64,000 bases of DNA from Qipengyuania mesophila (GTDB taxonomy: Bacteria > Pseudomonadota > Alphaproteobacteria > Sphingomonadales > Sphingomonadaceae). The notes beneath the pieces were generated by a model, which was not told the DNA's origin, searched no databases, and worked only from the letters and a program-made list of their open reading frames with translations. Position 1 is the stretch's first letter, and every line of letters begins with the position of its first letter. The stretch spans positions 310,001-374,000 of the forward strand of contig NZ_JAIGNU010000001.1 in the NCBI RefSeq assembly GCF_019711655.1. Direction: 5' to 3'. Shown one piece after another: positions 1 through 8,694 of this stretch. The translations under genes were made by a program, and so were the position numbers.

Positions 1-130
1 CGCTTGTTGGTGGGGATGTTTACCCCGGCAATACGAGCCACTTAAATCTCCATGCTCCACAGGGGCCGAACAGTCGGGATCCCCTATCTCATCGCTCAAT
101 TCACCGGCATTGGCGGGACTTGCCTAACGC

Positions 131-169
131 AAAAAGCCCGGATGGCGCACATAGGCTGCCGCCTGCCGG
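131..169 (-). terminator. Candidate intrinsic terminator, distal to gdhA
   Basis: On the minus strand two 4-bp GC blocks (CCGG/CCGG and GGCG/CGCC, with a 2x2 internal mismatch) form a hairpin followed by GGGCTTTTTGCG. It lies about 150 nt past the gdhA stop and could be a second terminator behind the hairpin at 241-268. Confidence 0.45.
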
Positions 170-240
170 ACTCACCGCAATGTCGAATGAACCGCGCGCT
201 TAGGCGGATTCGCAGGACGCGTCAACCGTCCAGCGCACGC

Positions 241-268
241 AAAACGACGGAGCCGCCGTAGCGGCGGC
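241..268 (-). terminator. Candidate intrinsic terminator of gdhA
   Basis: A 7-bp perfect GC stem (GCCGCCG/CGGCGGC around a three-base loop, 252-268) is followed on the minus strand by TCCGTCGTTTTG. It lies about 50 nt downstream of the gdhA stop codon. The T tract starts seven bases after the stem, so termination efficiency is uncertain. Confidence 0.45.
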
Positions 269-319
269 CGCCAGTCGCTGGGCATCTTGTAGCGCAGAGC
301 GCCGGAAACGTCAAAGCCC

Positions 320-1678
320 TCACATGACTCCGAAGGCGAGCATGGCGTCGGCGACCTTCTTGAAGCCCGCGATATTGGCCCCGCGCACGTAGTCTACATG
401 GCCGCCCTTCTCGCCAAACTCGACGCATTTGCCGTGAATGCCCTCCATCAGTTCGGTCAGCATCTGGCCGAGCCGTTCGTGGTTCCAGCTGATCCGCTCG
501 GAATTCTGGCTCATCTCGAGGCCCGAGACCGCCACCCCGCCGGCATTGGCCGCCTTGCCGGGACCGTACAGGATCCTGGCATCGTGAAACACCTTCACGC
601 CCTCGAGCGTGGTCGGCATGTTGGCGCCCTCGGCCACCGCCATGCAGCCGTTGCCGACCAGCTCGCGTGCCTCGGCCTCGTTGAGCTCGTTCTGCGTCGC
701 GCAAGGCAGCGCCACGTCGCAGGGGACGTCCCAGGGACGCTTGCCCTCGTGGAAGCTGGCGCCGGTGAAATGATCGACATATTCGCTGATGCGCCCGCGG
801 CGCTCGTTCTTGAGCGCCTTGACCCAGTCGATCTTCTCCTGGTCGATGCCGTCGGGATCGTGGATGAAGCCGCCGCTGTCGGACAGTGTCAGCACCTTGC
901 CGCCGAGCTGGACGATCTTCTCCGCCGCATGCGTGGCGACGTTGCCCGAGCCCGAAACCACGGCAGTCTTGCCCTCGACGTCCTGCCCCTGGTGCTGGAG
1001 CATGTTGCGCAGGAAGTAGACCGCGCCGTAGCCGGTCGCCTCGGGTCGCATCTTCGAACCGCCGTATTCGGTCCCCTTGCCCGTCAGCACGCCTTCCCAG
1101 CGATTGGTGATGCGCTTGTACTGGCCGAACATATAGCCGATCTCGCGCGCGCCGACGCCGATGTCGCCCGCGGGCACGTCGGTATCGGGGCCGATGTGGC
1201 GATAGAGTTCGGTCATGAAGCTCTGGCAGAAGCGCATGACCTCGCTGTCGCTCTTGCCCTTGGGGTTGAAGTTCGCCCCGCCCTTGCCGCCTCCCATGGG
1301 CAGGCCGGTGAGCGAATTCTTGAAGGTCTGCTCGAAGGCAAGAAACTTGAGCACGCTCTCGTTGACGCTGGGATGGAAGCGGATGCCGCCCTTGTAGGGC
1401 CCGATCGCATTGTTGTTCTGAACCCGCCAACCGCGCTGCACGCGGACGCAGTGGTTGTCATCCTCCCAGCAGACGCGGAAGCTGACGATCCGGTCGGGCT
1501 CGACGATCCGGCGCAGAATCTGCGCTTCGTGGTATTCTTCCTTGTCCTCGATGAAGTCGAAGACGTCCTGCGCCACTTCCTGGACCGCCTGGACGAACTC
1601 GTCCTGCCCCGGATTGCGCTTCTTCACCCCTTCCATGAAGGTCGGAAGGTCCACGTGCCTGTCGTAAACGGATGCCAT
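320..1678 (-). CDS. gdhA: NADP-specific glutamate dehydrogenase
   Basis: This hexameric-type glutamate dehydrogenase (about 452 aa) makes glutamate from 2-oxoglutarate and ammonium with NADPH, in the cytoplasm. The N-terminal domain carries the glutamate-site segment PMGGGKGGANFNPKG around residue 130 with the catalytic lysine region. The C-terminal Rossmann domain begins near VVSGSGNVATHAAEK. Length matches the 447-aa enterobacterial enzyme. I chose the ATG at 1678 (MASVYD) over an in-frame ATG at 1696 because a GAGGGGGA ribosome-binding site precedes it at good spacing. The gene is last in the minus-strand run after adk and the SRPBCC gene, with candidate terminators downstream. Confidence 0.95.
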   Translation of the reverse strand: MASVYDRHVDLPTFMEGVKKRNPGQDEFVQAVQEVAQDVFDFIEDKEEYHEAQILRRIVEPDRIVSFRVCWEDDNHCVRVQRGWRVQNNNAIGPYKGGIRFHPSVNESVLKFLAFEQTFKNSLTGLPMGGGKGGANFNPKGKSDSEVMRFCQSFMTELYRHIGPDTDVPAGDIGVGAREIGYMFGQYKRITNRWEGVLTGKGTEYGGSKMRPEATGYGAVYFLRNMLQHQGQDVEGKTAVVSGSGNVATHAAEKIVQLGGKVLTLSDSGGFIHDPDGIDQEKIDWVKALKNERRGRISEYVDHFTGASFHEGKRPWDVPCDVALPCATQNELNEAEARELVGNGCMAVAEGANMPTTLEGVKVFHDARILYGPGKAANAGGVAVSGLEMSQNSERISWNHERLGQMLTELMEGIHGKCVEFGEKGGHVDYVRGANIAGFKKVADAMLAFGVM

Positions 1679-1761
1679 GTCGCAATTCCCCCTCATACCC
1701 TTGCGGGCCAGTTGACCATTGCGACCCCGGCGCCCTTGTGACGGGCGCTCTTCAGTCTGTG

Positions 1762-2409
1762 TTATTCGGTATCCTGCAAGGCATCGATCTGCGATTCGAT
1801 GCTCGGCTCCTCGCCGGCGTCGCCCTCGTCCGATCCGGCATCGGGCGCGTCCCCGCCCGCCAGCGCGCCAAGATGGTCGCGCAATGCCGCAAGCTGCTGG
1901 CTCATCACGCCATCGACCGCCTTGGCGATCGTCGGAATCTCATAACGCATGTGGCCGCCGACGACATACTCCCAGCGAATCCTCGTCCCGCCGTCGATCT
2001 CCTCGAGCGTGATCGTCAGCACGCCGGTGGCGGGTTCGCCCTGGAGCGGCCCCAACCCGCCGCGCATGCGCAGCGCCTTGAGCGGATAGGCCTGGATCAC
2101 GGTCATGTGCTGGACGCTGCCGTCGAGCGAGAAACCGTCCGGCCGGTCCTCGCCCGGCACGCGTTCGCAGAAGCAGCCACCCGCCTGCGGGGTCAGGCTC
2201 ATGTTGGCCGCGTCGCCCGACCAGGTATGCGCGTCGGTCCACCAGTCGCCCGGCCGGATCAGCGCCAGCCAGGCCTTCATCGGGGTCGCGGCGACCTCGG
2301 CCGTGTCCTGCGTCGAGAAACCGGTGGCGCTCGTCTCGGCGACCTTGGCCGACAGCGGCGCCGTGCCGGCCAGCACGGCAGCACTCAGGACGATGGCGGC
2401 TAGGCGCAT
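1762..2409 (-). CDS. Secreted SRPBCC-fold protein
   Basis: A 215-aa protein with an apparent signal peptide (MRLAAIVLSAAVLAGTAPL, cleavage near SAKVA), so probably periplasmic. The body resembles the SRPBCC (START/polyketide cyclase-like) fold: alternating beta strands, the GTRIRWEYVVGG segment and a long C-terminal helix. The last ~25 residues are acidic and low-complexity. SRPBCC domains bind hydrophobic ligands; the ligand here cannot be told. It lies between adk and gdhA, where the alpha operon would be expected in many relatives. Its ribosome-binding site lies in the 3' arm of a 9-bp hairpin (2414-2438). Confidence 0.7.
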   Translation of the reverse strand: MRLAAIVLSAAVLAGTAPLSAKVAETSATGFSTQDTAEVAATPMKAWLALIRPGDWWTDAHTWSGDAANMSLTPQAGGCFCERVPGEDRPDGFSLDGSVQHMTVIQAYPLKALRMRGGLGPLQGEPATGVLTITLEEIDGGTRIRWEYVVGGHMRYEIPTIAKAVDGVMSQQLAALRDHLGALAGGDAPDAGSDEGDAGEEPSIESQIDALQDTE

Positions 2410-2413
2410 ATTT

Positions 2414-2438
2414 CCTCTCTCCCCTTGGTGGAGAGAGG
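2414..2438 (-). promoter_or_regulatory. Hairpin covering the SRPBCC gene ribosome-binding site
   Basis: A perfect 9-bp inverted repeat (CCTCTCTCC / GGAGAGAGG, 7-nt loop) ends four bases before the ATG at 2409. In the mRNA the GGAGAGG Shine-Dalgarno sequence is the 3' arm, so folding would hide it. There is no T tract, so it is not a canonical terminator. Translational control is inference. Confidence 0.4.
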
Positions 2439-2478
2439 TCCTAGGCGAAGTCGATCGGCTTTGAAAGCTGTGTGCGCC

Positions 2479-3126
2479 TCAGCGCGTCAGGATCGCGTCG
2501 ATCGCGTGGGTCACGTCCTCGATGGAGGCCATGCCGTCGACCCGGCTGACGATCCCGCGTTCCTCATAGCCCGGCAGGATCGGCGCAGTCTTGCCGCGAT
2601 ATTCCTGCATGCGCGTGCGCACGGTCTCTTCATTGTCGTCGGGGCGACGCTTGAACTCGGTCGAGCCGCATTTGTCGCACACGCCGGCAACCGCAGGCTG
2701 CTTGAAGACGTCGTGATAGCCCTCGCCGCACTTGGCGCAGGTGTAGCGACCGGTGATCCGCTCGACGAGCGCATCCTCGTCAACCCCGAGCTCGATCACA
2801 TGGTCGAGCTTGCGGCCGTGCTTGGCGAGAATCGCGTCGAGCTGTTCGGCCTGCGCCGCGGTGCGCGGATAGCCGTCGAAGATCGCGCCGACCTCGGGGC
2901 CCATCTCGGCCAGCTTGGCGTCGATCATCGCCGAAACGATCTCGTCCGAGACGAGGCCGCCCGAATCCATGATGTCGGCGACCTTGCGGCCCAGTTCGCT
3001 GTCGGCCTTGCGCGTTTCGCGCAGCATGTCGCCGGTCGACAGCTGGCGCATGCCGTGGTGCTCGACGAGGCGCTGAGCCTGCGTTCCCTTGCCAGCGCCC
3101 GGAGGGCCCAGGAGGATGATATCCAT
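2479..3126 (-). CDS. adk: Adenylate kinase
   Basis: A 215-aa enzyme converting ATP and AMP to two ADP, in the cytoplasm. The P-loop GPPGAGKGTQ lies at residues 7-16, the AMP-site region DGYPRTAAQAEQLD follows, and the long LID domain carries four cysteines (YTCAKCGEGYH and CDKCG), so this is the zinc-binding long form. It follows secY by 31 bp in the same orientation, as in many bacterial spc operons. Downstream comes an SRPBCC gene instead of the common rpsM. Confidence 0.97.
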   Translation of the reverse strand: MDIILLGPPGAGKGTQAQRLVEHHGMRQLSTGDMLRETRKADSELGRKVADIMDSGGLVSDEIVSAMIDAKLAEMGPEVGAIFDGYPRTAAQAEQLDAILAKHGRKLDHVIELGVDEDALVERITGRYTCAKCGEGYHDVFKQPAVAGVCDKCGSTEFKRRPDDNEETVRTRMQEYRGKTAPILPGYEERGIVSRVDGMASIEDVTHAIDAILTR

Positions 3127-3157
3127 TGCGTAAAGTCCCCTTCGCCCGTGCTGTGCC

Positions 3158-4522
3158 TTAACGCAGGCGTCCCTTCAACTTCGCTTTCTTGATCAGGTCG
3201 CCATACTGGTGGGCGAGCAGATGCGACTGGATCTGGCTGATCGTGTCGACGGTGACGTTGACCACGATGAGCAGGCTGGTGCCGCCGAGGAACAGCGGAA
3301 CGCCGGTCTGTGCGATGCCCCATTCGGGGACGACGCAGACGATCGTCAGATAGATCGCACCGATCACGGTGATGCGGGTCAGCACGTAATCGAGATATTC
3401 CTCGGTGCGCTTGCCCGGGCGGATGCCCGGGATGAAGCCACCGTTCTTCTTCAGGTTCTCCGCCGTTTCCTCCGGATTGAAGACGATAGCAGTGTAGAAG
3501 AAGCTGAAGAAGATGATGCCCGCGGCATAGAGCGCCATGTAGAGCGGCTGGCCGTGCTGGAGATATTGCAGGACCGTCTGCAGCCCGCCGCCCACGGCGC
3601 TGTCGGTATCGACCGAATTGCCCGCGAACTGGGTGATGGTCAGCGGCAGCAGCAGCAGCGAGCTGGCGAAGATCGGCGGGATCACGCCGGCGGTGTTGAG
3701 CTTGAGCGGCAGGTGCGAGCGATCGGCCTGCATCATGCCGCGTTGCGTCGCGCGCTTGGGATACTGGATCAGCAGGCGGCGCTGGGCGCGTTCCATGTAA
3801 CAGATGCCGAGAATCAGCAGCACGACCATGACGATGAAGCCGACGACCACGCCGGTGCTGATCGAGCCTTCGGCATAGCCCGACCCCATGTTCGAGGCGA
3901 AGGTCGGGAACTGGGCGACAATGCCGGCCATGATGATCAGCGAAACGCCGTTGCCGATCCCGCGACTGGTGATCTGTTCGCCGAGCCAGAGCAGGAACAT
4001 GGTCCCGCCGACGAGGCTGATGACCGCGCCGATGCGGAACATGATGCCGGGGTCGACGACCGCCTGCAGGCCGCTCTGCGCGCCGTAGCTTTCGAGGCCC
4101 GAGGCAAGGAACCAGCCCTGGATGGCACAGAGGAAAACTGTGCCGTAGCGGGTGTACTGGTTGAGCTTCTGTCGCCCGACGGTGCCCTCTTTCTTGAGCG
4201 CAGCCAGCGAGGGATGCAGCGCCGCGGCGAGCTGCACCACGATCGAGGCGGTAATATAGGGCATGACGCCGAGCGCGATGAGACTCATGCGCTCAAGGCT
4301 GCCGCCCGAGAAGGTGTTGAACAGGTCGAGGATGCCACCCCGAGTCTGGTTGTAGAGGTCGCTCAGGATCAGCGGGTTCACGCCGGGCAGCGGAACGAAG
4401 CTGAGGAAGCGGAAGACAATCAGGGCCCCGATGGTGAACCAGATGCGGTTCTTGAGCTCGGTGGCCTTGGAGAAGTTTGCGAGGCTCATATTGCTCGCGA
4501 GATTATCGGCGCGTGATGCCAT
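3158..4522 (-). CDS. secY: Protein translocase subunit SecY
   Basis: The 454-aa channel-forming subunit of the SecYEG translocon in the inner membrane. About ten hydrophobic segments are visible. The N-terminal part has the plug/TM2 segment (GVNPLILSDLYNQTRGGILD) and the family motif ALGVMPYITASIVVQLAA. The C-terminal cytosolic loop contains NGGFIPGIRPGKRTEEYLD. Length is normal. It follows rplO across a 105-bp spacer that holds a GC hairpin, and precedes adk. Confidence 0.98.
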   Translation of the reverse strand: MASRADNLASNMSLANFSKATELKNRIWFTIGALIVFRFLSFVPLPGVNPLILSDLYNQTRGGILDLFNTFSGGSLERMSLIALGVMPYITASIVVQLAAALHPSLAALKKEGTVGRQKLNQYTRYGTVFLCAIQGWFLASGLESYGAQSGLQAVVDPGIMFRIGAVISLVGGTMFLLWLGEQITSRGIGNGVSLIIMAGIVAQFPTFASNMGSGYAEGSISTGVVVGFIVMVVLLILGICYMERAQRRLLIQYPKRATQRGMMQADRSHLPLKLNTAGVIPPIFASSLLLLPLTITQFAGNSVDTDSAVGGGLQTVLQYLQHGQPLYMALYAAGIIFFSFFYTAIVFNPEETAENLKKNGGFIPGIRPGKRTEEYLDYVLTRITVIGAIYLTIVCVVPEWGIAQTGVPLFLGGTSLLIVVNVTVDTISQIQSHLLAHQYGDLIKKAKLKGRLR

Positions 4523-4585
4523 GGGAATCTGTTCAATCCTGAATTGGCGCCGGTCCCTCCCGGCACAGGAAGGCTAGATAGGGAG

Positions 4586-4616
4586 CGGGGGGCGGAATGT
4601 CGAACCCCGCCCCCCG
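4586..4616 (-). promoter_or_regulatory. GC hairpin in the rplO-secY spacer
   Basis: A 10-bp perfect stem (CGGGGGGCGG / CCGCCCCCCG, 11-nt loop) lies between rplO and secY. In the minus-strand transcript it is not followed by a T run, so it is more likely an mRNA stability or partial attenuation element than a full terminator. Confidence 0.35.
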
Positions 4617-4627
4617 AATTTTCCCGC

Positions 4628-5152
4628 TTACTTTGCCTTCTTCGCCTTGTTGGCTTCGGCACGAGCAGCCTTCTTTTCGTGCTCGGGCTTGTCGGCGGCG
4701 ATCACTTCGACCTTGCCGCCAGCCTTCTCGACCGCCTCGATGGCGCCCTTCGAGGCACCGGCAACCTTGAAGCTGACCTTGGTCTTGAGTTCGCCCTTGC
4801 CGAGCAGGCGGACGCCGTCCTTGCCGCCACGTGCGAGGCCGGCAGCCTTGAGCGCTTCGTGGTCGAGCACGCCCTTGGCGTCGAGCTTCTTGGCGTCGAT
4901 GAACTTCTGGACCATGCCCAGGTTCACTTCGGCGAAGTCCTTGCCGAACGGGTTGTTGAAGCCGCGCTTCGGCAGGCGCATGTGCAGCGGCATCTGGCCG
5001 CCTTCGAAGCCCTTGATGGCGACGCCCGAGCGTGCCTTCTGGCCCTTCTGGCCACGGCCGCCGGTCTTGCCCTTGCCCGAGCCGATGCCGCGACCGATAC
5101 GGATGCGGTCCTTGCGTGCGCCGGAGTTGTCGCGGATATCATTCAGTTTCAT
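4628..5152 (-). CDS. rplO: 50S ribosomal protein L15
   Basis: A 174-aa protein of the large subunit. It begins [20 protein letters not shown] and continues with the glycine-rich [20 protein letters not shown] that defines L15 and reaches into 23S rRNA; the C-terminus is lysine/alanine-rich. The ATG at 5152 is chosen because homology starts there; an open frame runs further upstream without L15 character. rpmD, normally just upstream, is about 1.7 kb away behind an inserted gene, so this gene probably needs its own promoter (candidate at 5215-5243). Confidence 0.97.
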   Translation of the reverse strand: MKLNDIRDNSGARKDRIRIGRGIGSGKGKTGGRGQKGQKARSGVAIKGFEGGQMPLHMRLPKRGFNNPFGKDFAEVNLGMVQKFIDAKKLDAKGVLDHEALKAAGLARGGKDGVRLLGKGELKTKVSFKVAGASKGAIEAVEKAGGKVEVIAADKPEHEKKAARAEANKAKKAK

Positions 5153-5214
5153 AGTGCACTCGCTTTCGCTTTCTAACGCCCCTTCACGGGGTACGCGCTG
5201 TTGGGAGGTGGGCG

Positions 5215-5243
5215 CCGATAGTCTGTTTGGCCGTGCTTGTCGA
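5215..5243 (-). promoter_or_regulatory. Candidate promoter for rplO-secY-adk
   Basis: On the minus strand TCGACA and TATCGG are separated by 17 bp, about 60 bp upstream of the rplO ATG. The match is only moderate. A promoter here is expected because the inserted opposite-strand gene and the hairpin at 6792-6824 separate rplO from the upstream part of the spc operon. Confidence 0.35.
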
Positions 5244-5294
5244 CCCCCAATCGGGCCGGCAAAGGCGGCGGTTTCACGAGCATAGGGCAGGGTC

Positions 5295-6791
5295 TTGGAG
5301 AATATGCTTCGGCAACACCGCAGCGGGGTAGCGAATGACGCCGTCGGCAGGATCGGCGCGCGCGAATGGACAATCGCCGCCGTCGCGCTGCTGGCGCTGG
5401 CTTTCATCACGCGCTTCGCGACCTTCGGCCATCCCGACCTGCATGTCGACGAGACCTTCTACTTCGCCTCGGGCGTCGAAGTGGCGAAGGGCGCCATTCC
5501 CTTCGTCGACGTATGGGACCGCAAGCCGCCCGGGCATTTCCTGCTGTTCGCCGCCATCGCGCTGCTTTCGAACGACTATCTCGCCTATCAGATAGCCGCC
5601 ATGCTGTTCGCTTGTGCGACCGCGCTGGCGGTCTATGCGCTGGCGCGCACTCTCGTTGCGCACTGGCAGGCGCTGGCGGGCGGTGCGATCTACCTGCTCT
5701 CGCTCTGCCTGTTCAACGGCCAGGGCGGACAGAGCCCGGTGTTCTACAATCTCTTCATGGCGCTCGCGGGCGCGATGCTGCTGGCCGCCCTGCCCCGATT
5801 CGACGGCCGAGGCGGCGGGATCCTTGTTGCCGGCGCCATGCTGCTGGCGGGTGTGGCGCTCACGATAAAGACCACCGCCCTGTTCGAAGCGCTCTACTTC
5901 GGCCTGTTCGCAGCTGCATTCCAGATCCGATCGGCGGGGCTTGGTCGAGCCACCGTGCTCCGCGTGGCGCGCTGGGCGGCGCTCGGCGCCCTGCCGACCG
6001 CCGCCTTCGCCCTATGGTATGCGCTCTACGGCTATTGGGACGAATACTGGACCGCGATGGTGCTCTCCAACCTGCGCAAGCCGGTCGAGGACAATGGTGG
6101 ATTGCAGCGGCTGTGGGTGCTCTGCCTGATGGCGCTGCCGCTGCTCGCCGCATGCGGCGTGGCGTTGCCGAAGGTTCGGGAGCCCTATCGCTTGTTTTTC
6201 GCCGGATGGGTGCTCGCGGCGCTTGTCGGATTCTTCTCGGTGCCGGCCTTCTACCTGCACTACGCGCTTCCCCTGTTGGTGCCCCTCTGCGCGCTGGCGC
6301 CGGCCAGCCTTGCCTGGCCGCGAACCGGGGCCCTCCTGCTCGGCTCGGCGGCCGTCATGCCCGTGCTGTTCTATTCCTTCTTCGATTTCGCGGACACGCG
6401 CGAGGCGAAGGCCGCCATGGCGAGGCTCGAGGACGCGGTCGAGCGCGGCCGGGATGGCGGGCCCTTGCTCGTCTACGACGGCCCCCCGCTGCTCTACACG
6501 CTGACGGGCACGCGCTTTCCCACCCCGCTCGCCTTCCCCAACCACCTGCACCAGGCGTCCGAGCGCGACGTCAGCCACATCGCCACCCTGCCCGAAGTCG
6601 AGCGGCTGCTTGCGCTGCGTCCGAGCGTGATCGTCGACCGGACGACCGCCGTGACCAACCAGGAAACCGCCGAACTGGTCCGCGCCTACGAACGCGAGCA
6701 CTGCACGCCGTTGGCTTCGGAACCGATGATGAAGGGCTGGAATATCGAGGTGTTGGTCTACGGGCACTGTCGCGACCGGGCCCCCGAATAG
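5295..6791 (+). CDS. ArnT/PMT-like integral membrane glycosyltransferase
   Basis: A 498-aa membrane protein with roughly ten to twelve hydrophobic segments. Near residue 46 it carries [10 protein letters not shown], the acidic first-loop motif of GT-C transferases (GT39/GT83, the ArnT and PMT group) that use polyprenyl-phosphate sugars. A PPGHF segment follows, as in that family. A soluble C-terminal part follows the last membrane segment. The acceptor cannot be told. It is the only plus-strand gene in the first 22 kb and sits between rpmD and rplO inside the spc cluster, ending in a shared hairpin with rpmD. A start at 5335 is in another frame and was rejected. Confidence 0.75.
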   Translation: MENMLRQHRSGVANDAVGRIGAREWTIAAVALLALAFITRFATFGHPDLHVDETFYFASGVEVAKGAIPFVDVWDRKPPGHFLLFAAIALLSNDYLAYQIAAMLFACATALAVYALARTLVAHWQALAGGAIYLLSLCLFNGQGGQSPVFYNLFMALAGAMLLAALPRFDGRGGGILVAGAMLLAGVALTIKTTALFEALYFGLFAAAFQIRSAGLGRATVLRVARWAALGALPTAAFALWYALYGYWDEYWTAMVLSNLRKPVEDNGGLQRLWVLCLMALPLLAACGVALPKVREPYRLFFAGWVLAALVGFFSVPAFYLHYALPLLVPLCALAPASLAWPRTGALLLGSAAVMPVLFYSFFDFADTREAKAAMARLEDAVERGRDGGPLLVYDGPPLLYTLTGTRFPTPLAFPNHLHQASERDVSHIATLPEVERLLALRPSVIVDRTTAVTNQETAELVRAYEREHCTPLASEPMMKGWNIEVLVYGHCRDRAPE

Positions 6792-6824
6792 AAAAGGCCG
6801 GGCAACGCTCTGCGCTGCCCGGCC
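6792..6824. terminator. Terminator hairpin between convergent rpmD and glycosyltransferase genes
   Basis: A 9-bp perfect stem (GGCCGGGCA / TGCCCGGCC, 11-nt loop) lies just after the plus-strand stop and 26 bp beyond the rpmD stop on the minus strand. In the minus orientation it is followed by TTTTCTATT, a good intrinsic terminator tail; in the plus orientation only CTTCTG follows. It would end the rplN-rpmD part of the operon. Confidence 0.65.
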
Positions 6825-6850
6825 CTTCTGTCCGATAAAGGTCGGATCGA

Positions 6851-7036
6851 TCAGTCGACCACGGTCACCAGATGCGGGACCTTGGCGATCGCGCCGCGCA
6901 CCTCGGGGGTGTCCTGGCGTTCGACGACCTTGTGCATCTTGTTCAGCCCCAGACCGATGAGGATCTGGCGCTGGCTTTCGGGACGGCGGATCGGCGAACC
7001 GATCTGCTTGATCTTGATGGTTTTCGCTTTGGCCAT
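6851..7036 (-). CDS. rpmD: 50S ribosomal protein L30
   Basis: A 61-aa large-subunit protein with the typical [17 protein letters not shown] start and [20 protein letters not shown] core. It lies 5 bp after rpsE. It is last in the uninterrupted spc run: a terminator-like hairpin and an opposite-strand glycosyltransferase gene separate it from rplO. Confidence 0.97.
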   Translation of the reverse strand: MAKAKTIKIKQIGSPIRRPESQRQILIGLGLNKMHKVVERQDTPEVRGAIAKVPHLVTVVD

Positions 7037-7041
7037 CGATC

Positions 7042-7815
7042 TTACTCCGCGATAGCTGCGGCGTCGGCTTCAGCCTCGGCCTCCGATGCGCCACCACGAC
7101 CGAGCAGGTCGGCGACCTTCTTGCCGCGACGCTGCGCAACCGACTTCGGCGAAGTCTGGTCCTGCAGCGCGTCGAAGGTGGCGCGGATCATGTTGTAGGG
7201 GTTCGAGGTGCCGACCGACTTGGTCACCACGTCGGCAACGCCGAGGCTCTCGAACACGGCGCGCATCGGACCACCGGCGATGATGCCGGTACCCGGAGGC
7301 GCGGTGCGGACGGTGACCTTGCCGGCACCGAAATGGCCCTTGCCGTCGTGATGGAGGGTGCGGCCCTCCTTCAGCGCGACGCGGATCATCTTCTTGCGCG
7401 CAGCGGCGGTCGCCTTGCTGATCGCTTCCGGAACTTCGCGGGCCTTGCCCTTGCCGAAGCCGACGCGGCCCTGGCCGTCACCGACAACCACGAGAGCAGC
7501 GAAACCGAAGCGCTTGCCGCCCTTCACCGTCTTGCTGACGCGGTTGATGTGGACGAGCTTCTCGATGATGCCGTCGTCTTCTTCCTCGCGGCGACGGTCG
7601 TCGCGGCGGCCACGACCACGGCCACGGCCGCCGTCACGATCGCCACCACGGCCACGACCGCGACCCTGGCGGGGCTGGCCTTCGGCACCCTGAGCGGGCG
7701 ACTGGTTGTCGGCAGCTTCCGACGGCGTGTCCGCCACGGCCGGCTGCTCGTTGGTCACCGCGGTTGCCGTTTCGGCGGTCACGGTTTCTTCGTTCTTGGT
7801 TTCGTCAGCCATCAT
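7042..7815 (-). CDS. rpsE: 30S ribosomal protein S5 with RG-rich N-terminal extension
   Basis: A 257-aa protein, against about 165 aa in E. coli. The S5 core starts near residue 85 ([19 protein letters not shown]) with both S5 domains intact. Ahead of it are ~40 acidic, Ala/Thr/Glu-rich residues and then a block of RG and RD repeats ([20 protein letters not shown]). The first ATG at 7815 overlaps the rplR stop; a second ATG at 7812 is equally possible. S5 acts in decoding accuracy and mRNA unwinding at the entry site. The extension could bind RNA, which is inference. Confidence 0.95.
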   Translation of the reverse strand: MMADETKNEETVTAETATAVTNEQPAVADTPSEAADNQSPAQGAEGQPRQGRGRGRGGDRDGGRGRGRGRRDDRRREEEDDGIIEKLVHINRVSKTVKGGKRFGFAALVVVGDGQGRVGFGKGKAREVPEAISKATAAARKKMIRVALKEGRTLHHDGKGHFGAGKVTVRTAPPGTGIIAGGPMRAVFESLGVADVVTKSVGTSNPYNMIRATFDALQDQTSPKSVAQRRGKKVADLLGRGGASEAEAEADAAAIAE

Positions 7816-8159
7816 CAGAACTCCAGCCCGCCTTCGCGAGCGGCGTCGGCCAGCGCCTTGACGCGGCCATGGAACAGGAAGCCGCCGCGATCGAACACGA
7901 CGGTGGTCACGCCGGCCTTCTTGGCAGCAGCGGCGATGTCGCTGCCGACCTTCTTGGCGGCTTCGACATTGGCGCCCGAGCCCTTCACGCCCAGCGTCGA
8001 GGCAGCGGCAACGGTCTTGCCGGCAGCATCGTCGATGATCTGCGCATAGATGTGCTGGCCGGTGCGGTGCACCGACAGACGGGGCTTGCCACCCGAAACG
8101 CTTTTGAGAGCGGTGCGGACGCGGCGACGGCGACGTTCAAAGAGAGAGAGCTTTGCCAT
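7815..8159 (-). CDS. rplR: 50S ribosomal protein L18
   Basis: A 114-aa protein binding 5S rRNA with L5. The basic N-terminus ([12 protein letters not shown]) and the core [18 protein letters not shown] are family hallmarks, and the C-terminus [17 protein letters not shown] is complete. The stop overlaps the rpsE start, giving translational coupling. Confidence 0.97.
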   Translation of the reverse strand: MAKLSLFERRRRRVRTALKSVSGGKPRLSVHRTGQHIYAQIIDDAAGKTVAAASTLGVKGSGANVEAAKKVGSDIAAAAKKAGVTTVVFDRGGFLFHGRVKALADAAREGGLEF

Positions 8160-8160
8160 C

Positions 8161-8694
8161 TTACTTCTTCTTCCCTTCCTTGCGGAAGATGTATTCGCCG
8201 CGATAGGCGATACCCTTGCCCTTGTAGGGCTCGGGCTTGCGCCAGCGACGGACTTCGGCAGCGAACTGGCCGACCTTCTGCTTGTCGATACCCGAGATCT
8301 CGACCGTGGTCTGGTCCGGGGTCTTCACCTCGAGGCCTTCGGGAACGTCGAGATCGACGTCGTGCGAATAACCGAGCTGAAGCTTGAGCTTCTTGCCCTG
8401 GGCCTGCGCACGGTAGCCGACGCCCTTGATCTCGAGGACCTTGCTGAACCCGTCGGTCACGCCTTCGACCAGGTTCGACACGAGCGTGCGCTGCATACCC
8501 CAGTGGTTACGCGCGGCGCGGGTGTCGTTGGCCGGCTTGACCGAGATCGCGCCGTCTTCGAGCTTGTAGTCGATCAGGTCGGACAGGCCCATGGTCAGGG
8601 TGCCCTTGGGACCCTTGACCGAAAGCATGTCGCCGTCGATCTTGGCCTCGACCCCGCTCGGGATCGCGACCGGCTTCTTGCCGATGCGGCTCAT
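8161..8694 (-). CDS. rplF: 50S ribosomal protein L6
   Basis: A 177-aa large-subunit protein near the factor-binding site, made of two related domains. It starts [16 protein letters not shown] and ends with the signature [16 protein letters not shown] followed by a lysine-rich tail. The start overlaps the rpsH stop by one base. Confidence 0.98.
   Translation of the reverse strand: MSRIGKKPVAIPSGVEAKIDGDMLSVKGPKGTLTMGLSDLIDYKLEDGAISVKPANDTRAARNHWGMQRTLVSNLVEGVTDGFSKVLEIKGVGYRAQAQGKKLKLQLGYSHDVDLDVPEGLEVKTPDQTTVEISGIDKQKVGQFAAEVRRWRKPEPYKGKGIAYRGEYIFRKEGKKK

Larger units (their letters stand above)
1..319. other. Left-edge non-coding stretch downstream of gdhA
   Basis: No convincing gene is seen here. 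The stretch lies downstream of gdhA on the minus strand and holds two hairpins with T-rich 3' sides in the minus orientation (131-169 and 241-268), so it reads as a termination region. No tRNA-like or rRNA-like segment is evident in the first 120 bases. Confidence 0.5.

Noticed and set aside
398..1741. Long plus-strand open frame opposite gdhA
   Set aside because: High-GC third-position pattern on the antisense strand; composition has no protein character and gdhA on the other strand is certain.
3209..4516. Plus-strand open frame opposite secY
   Set aside because: Antisense shadow rich in Asp/Glu/His/Arg runs; secY is unambiguous.
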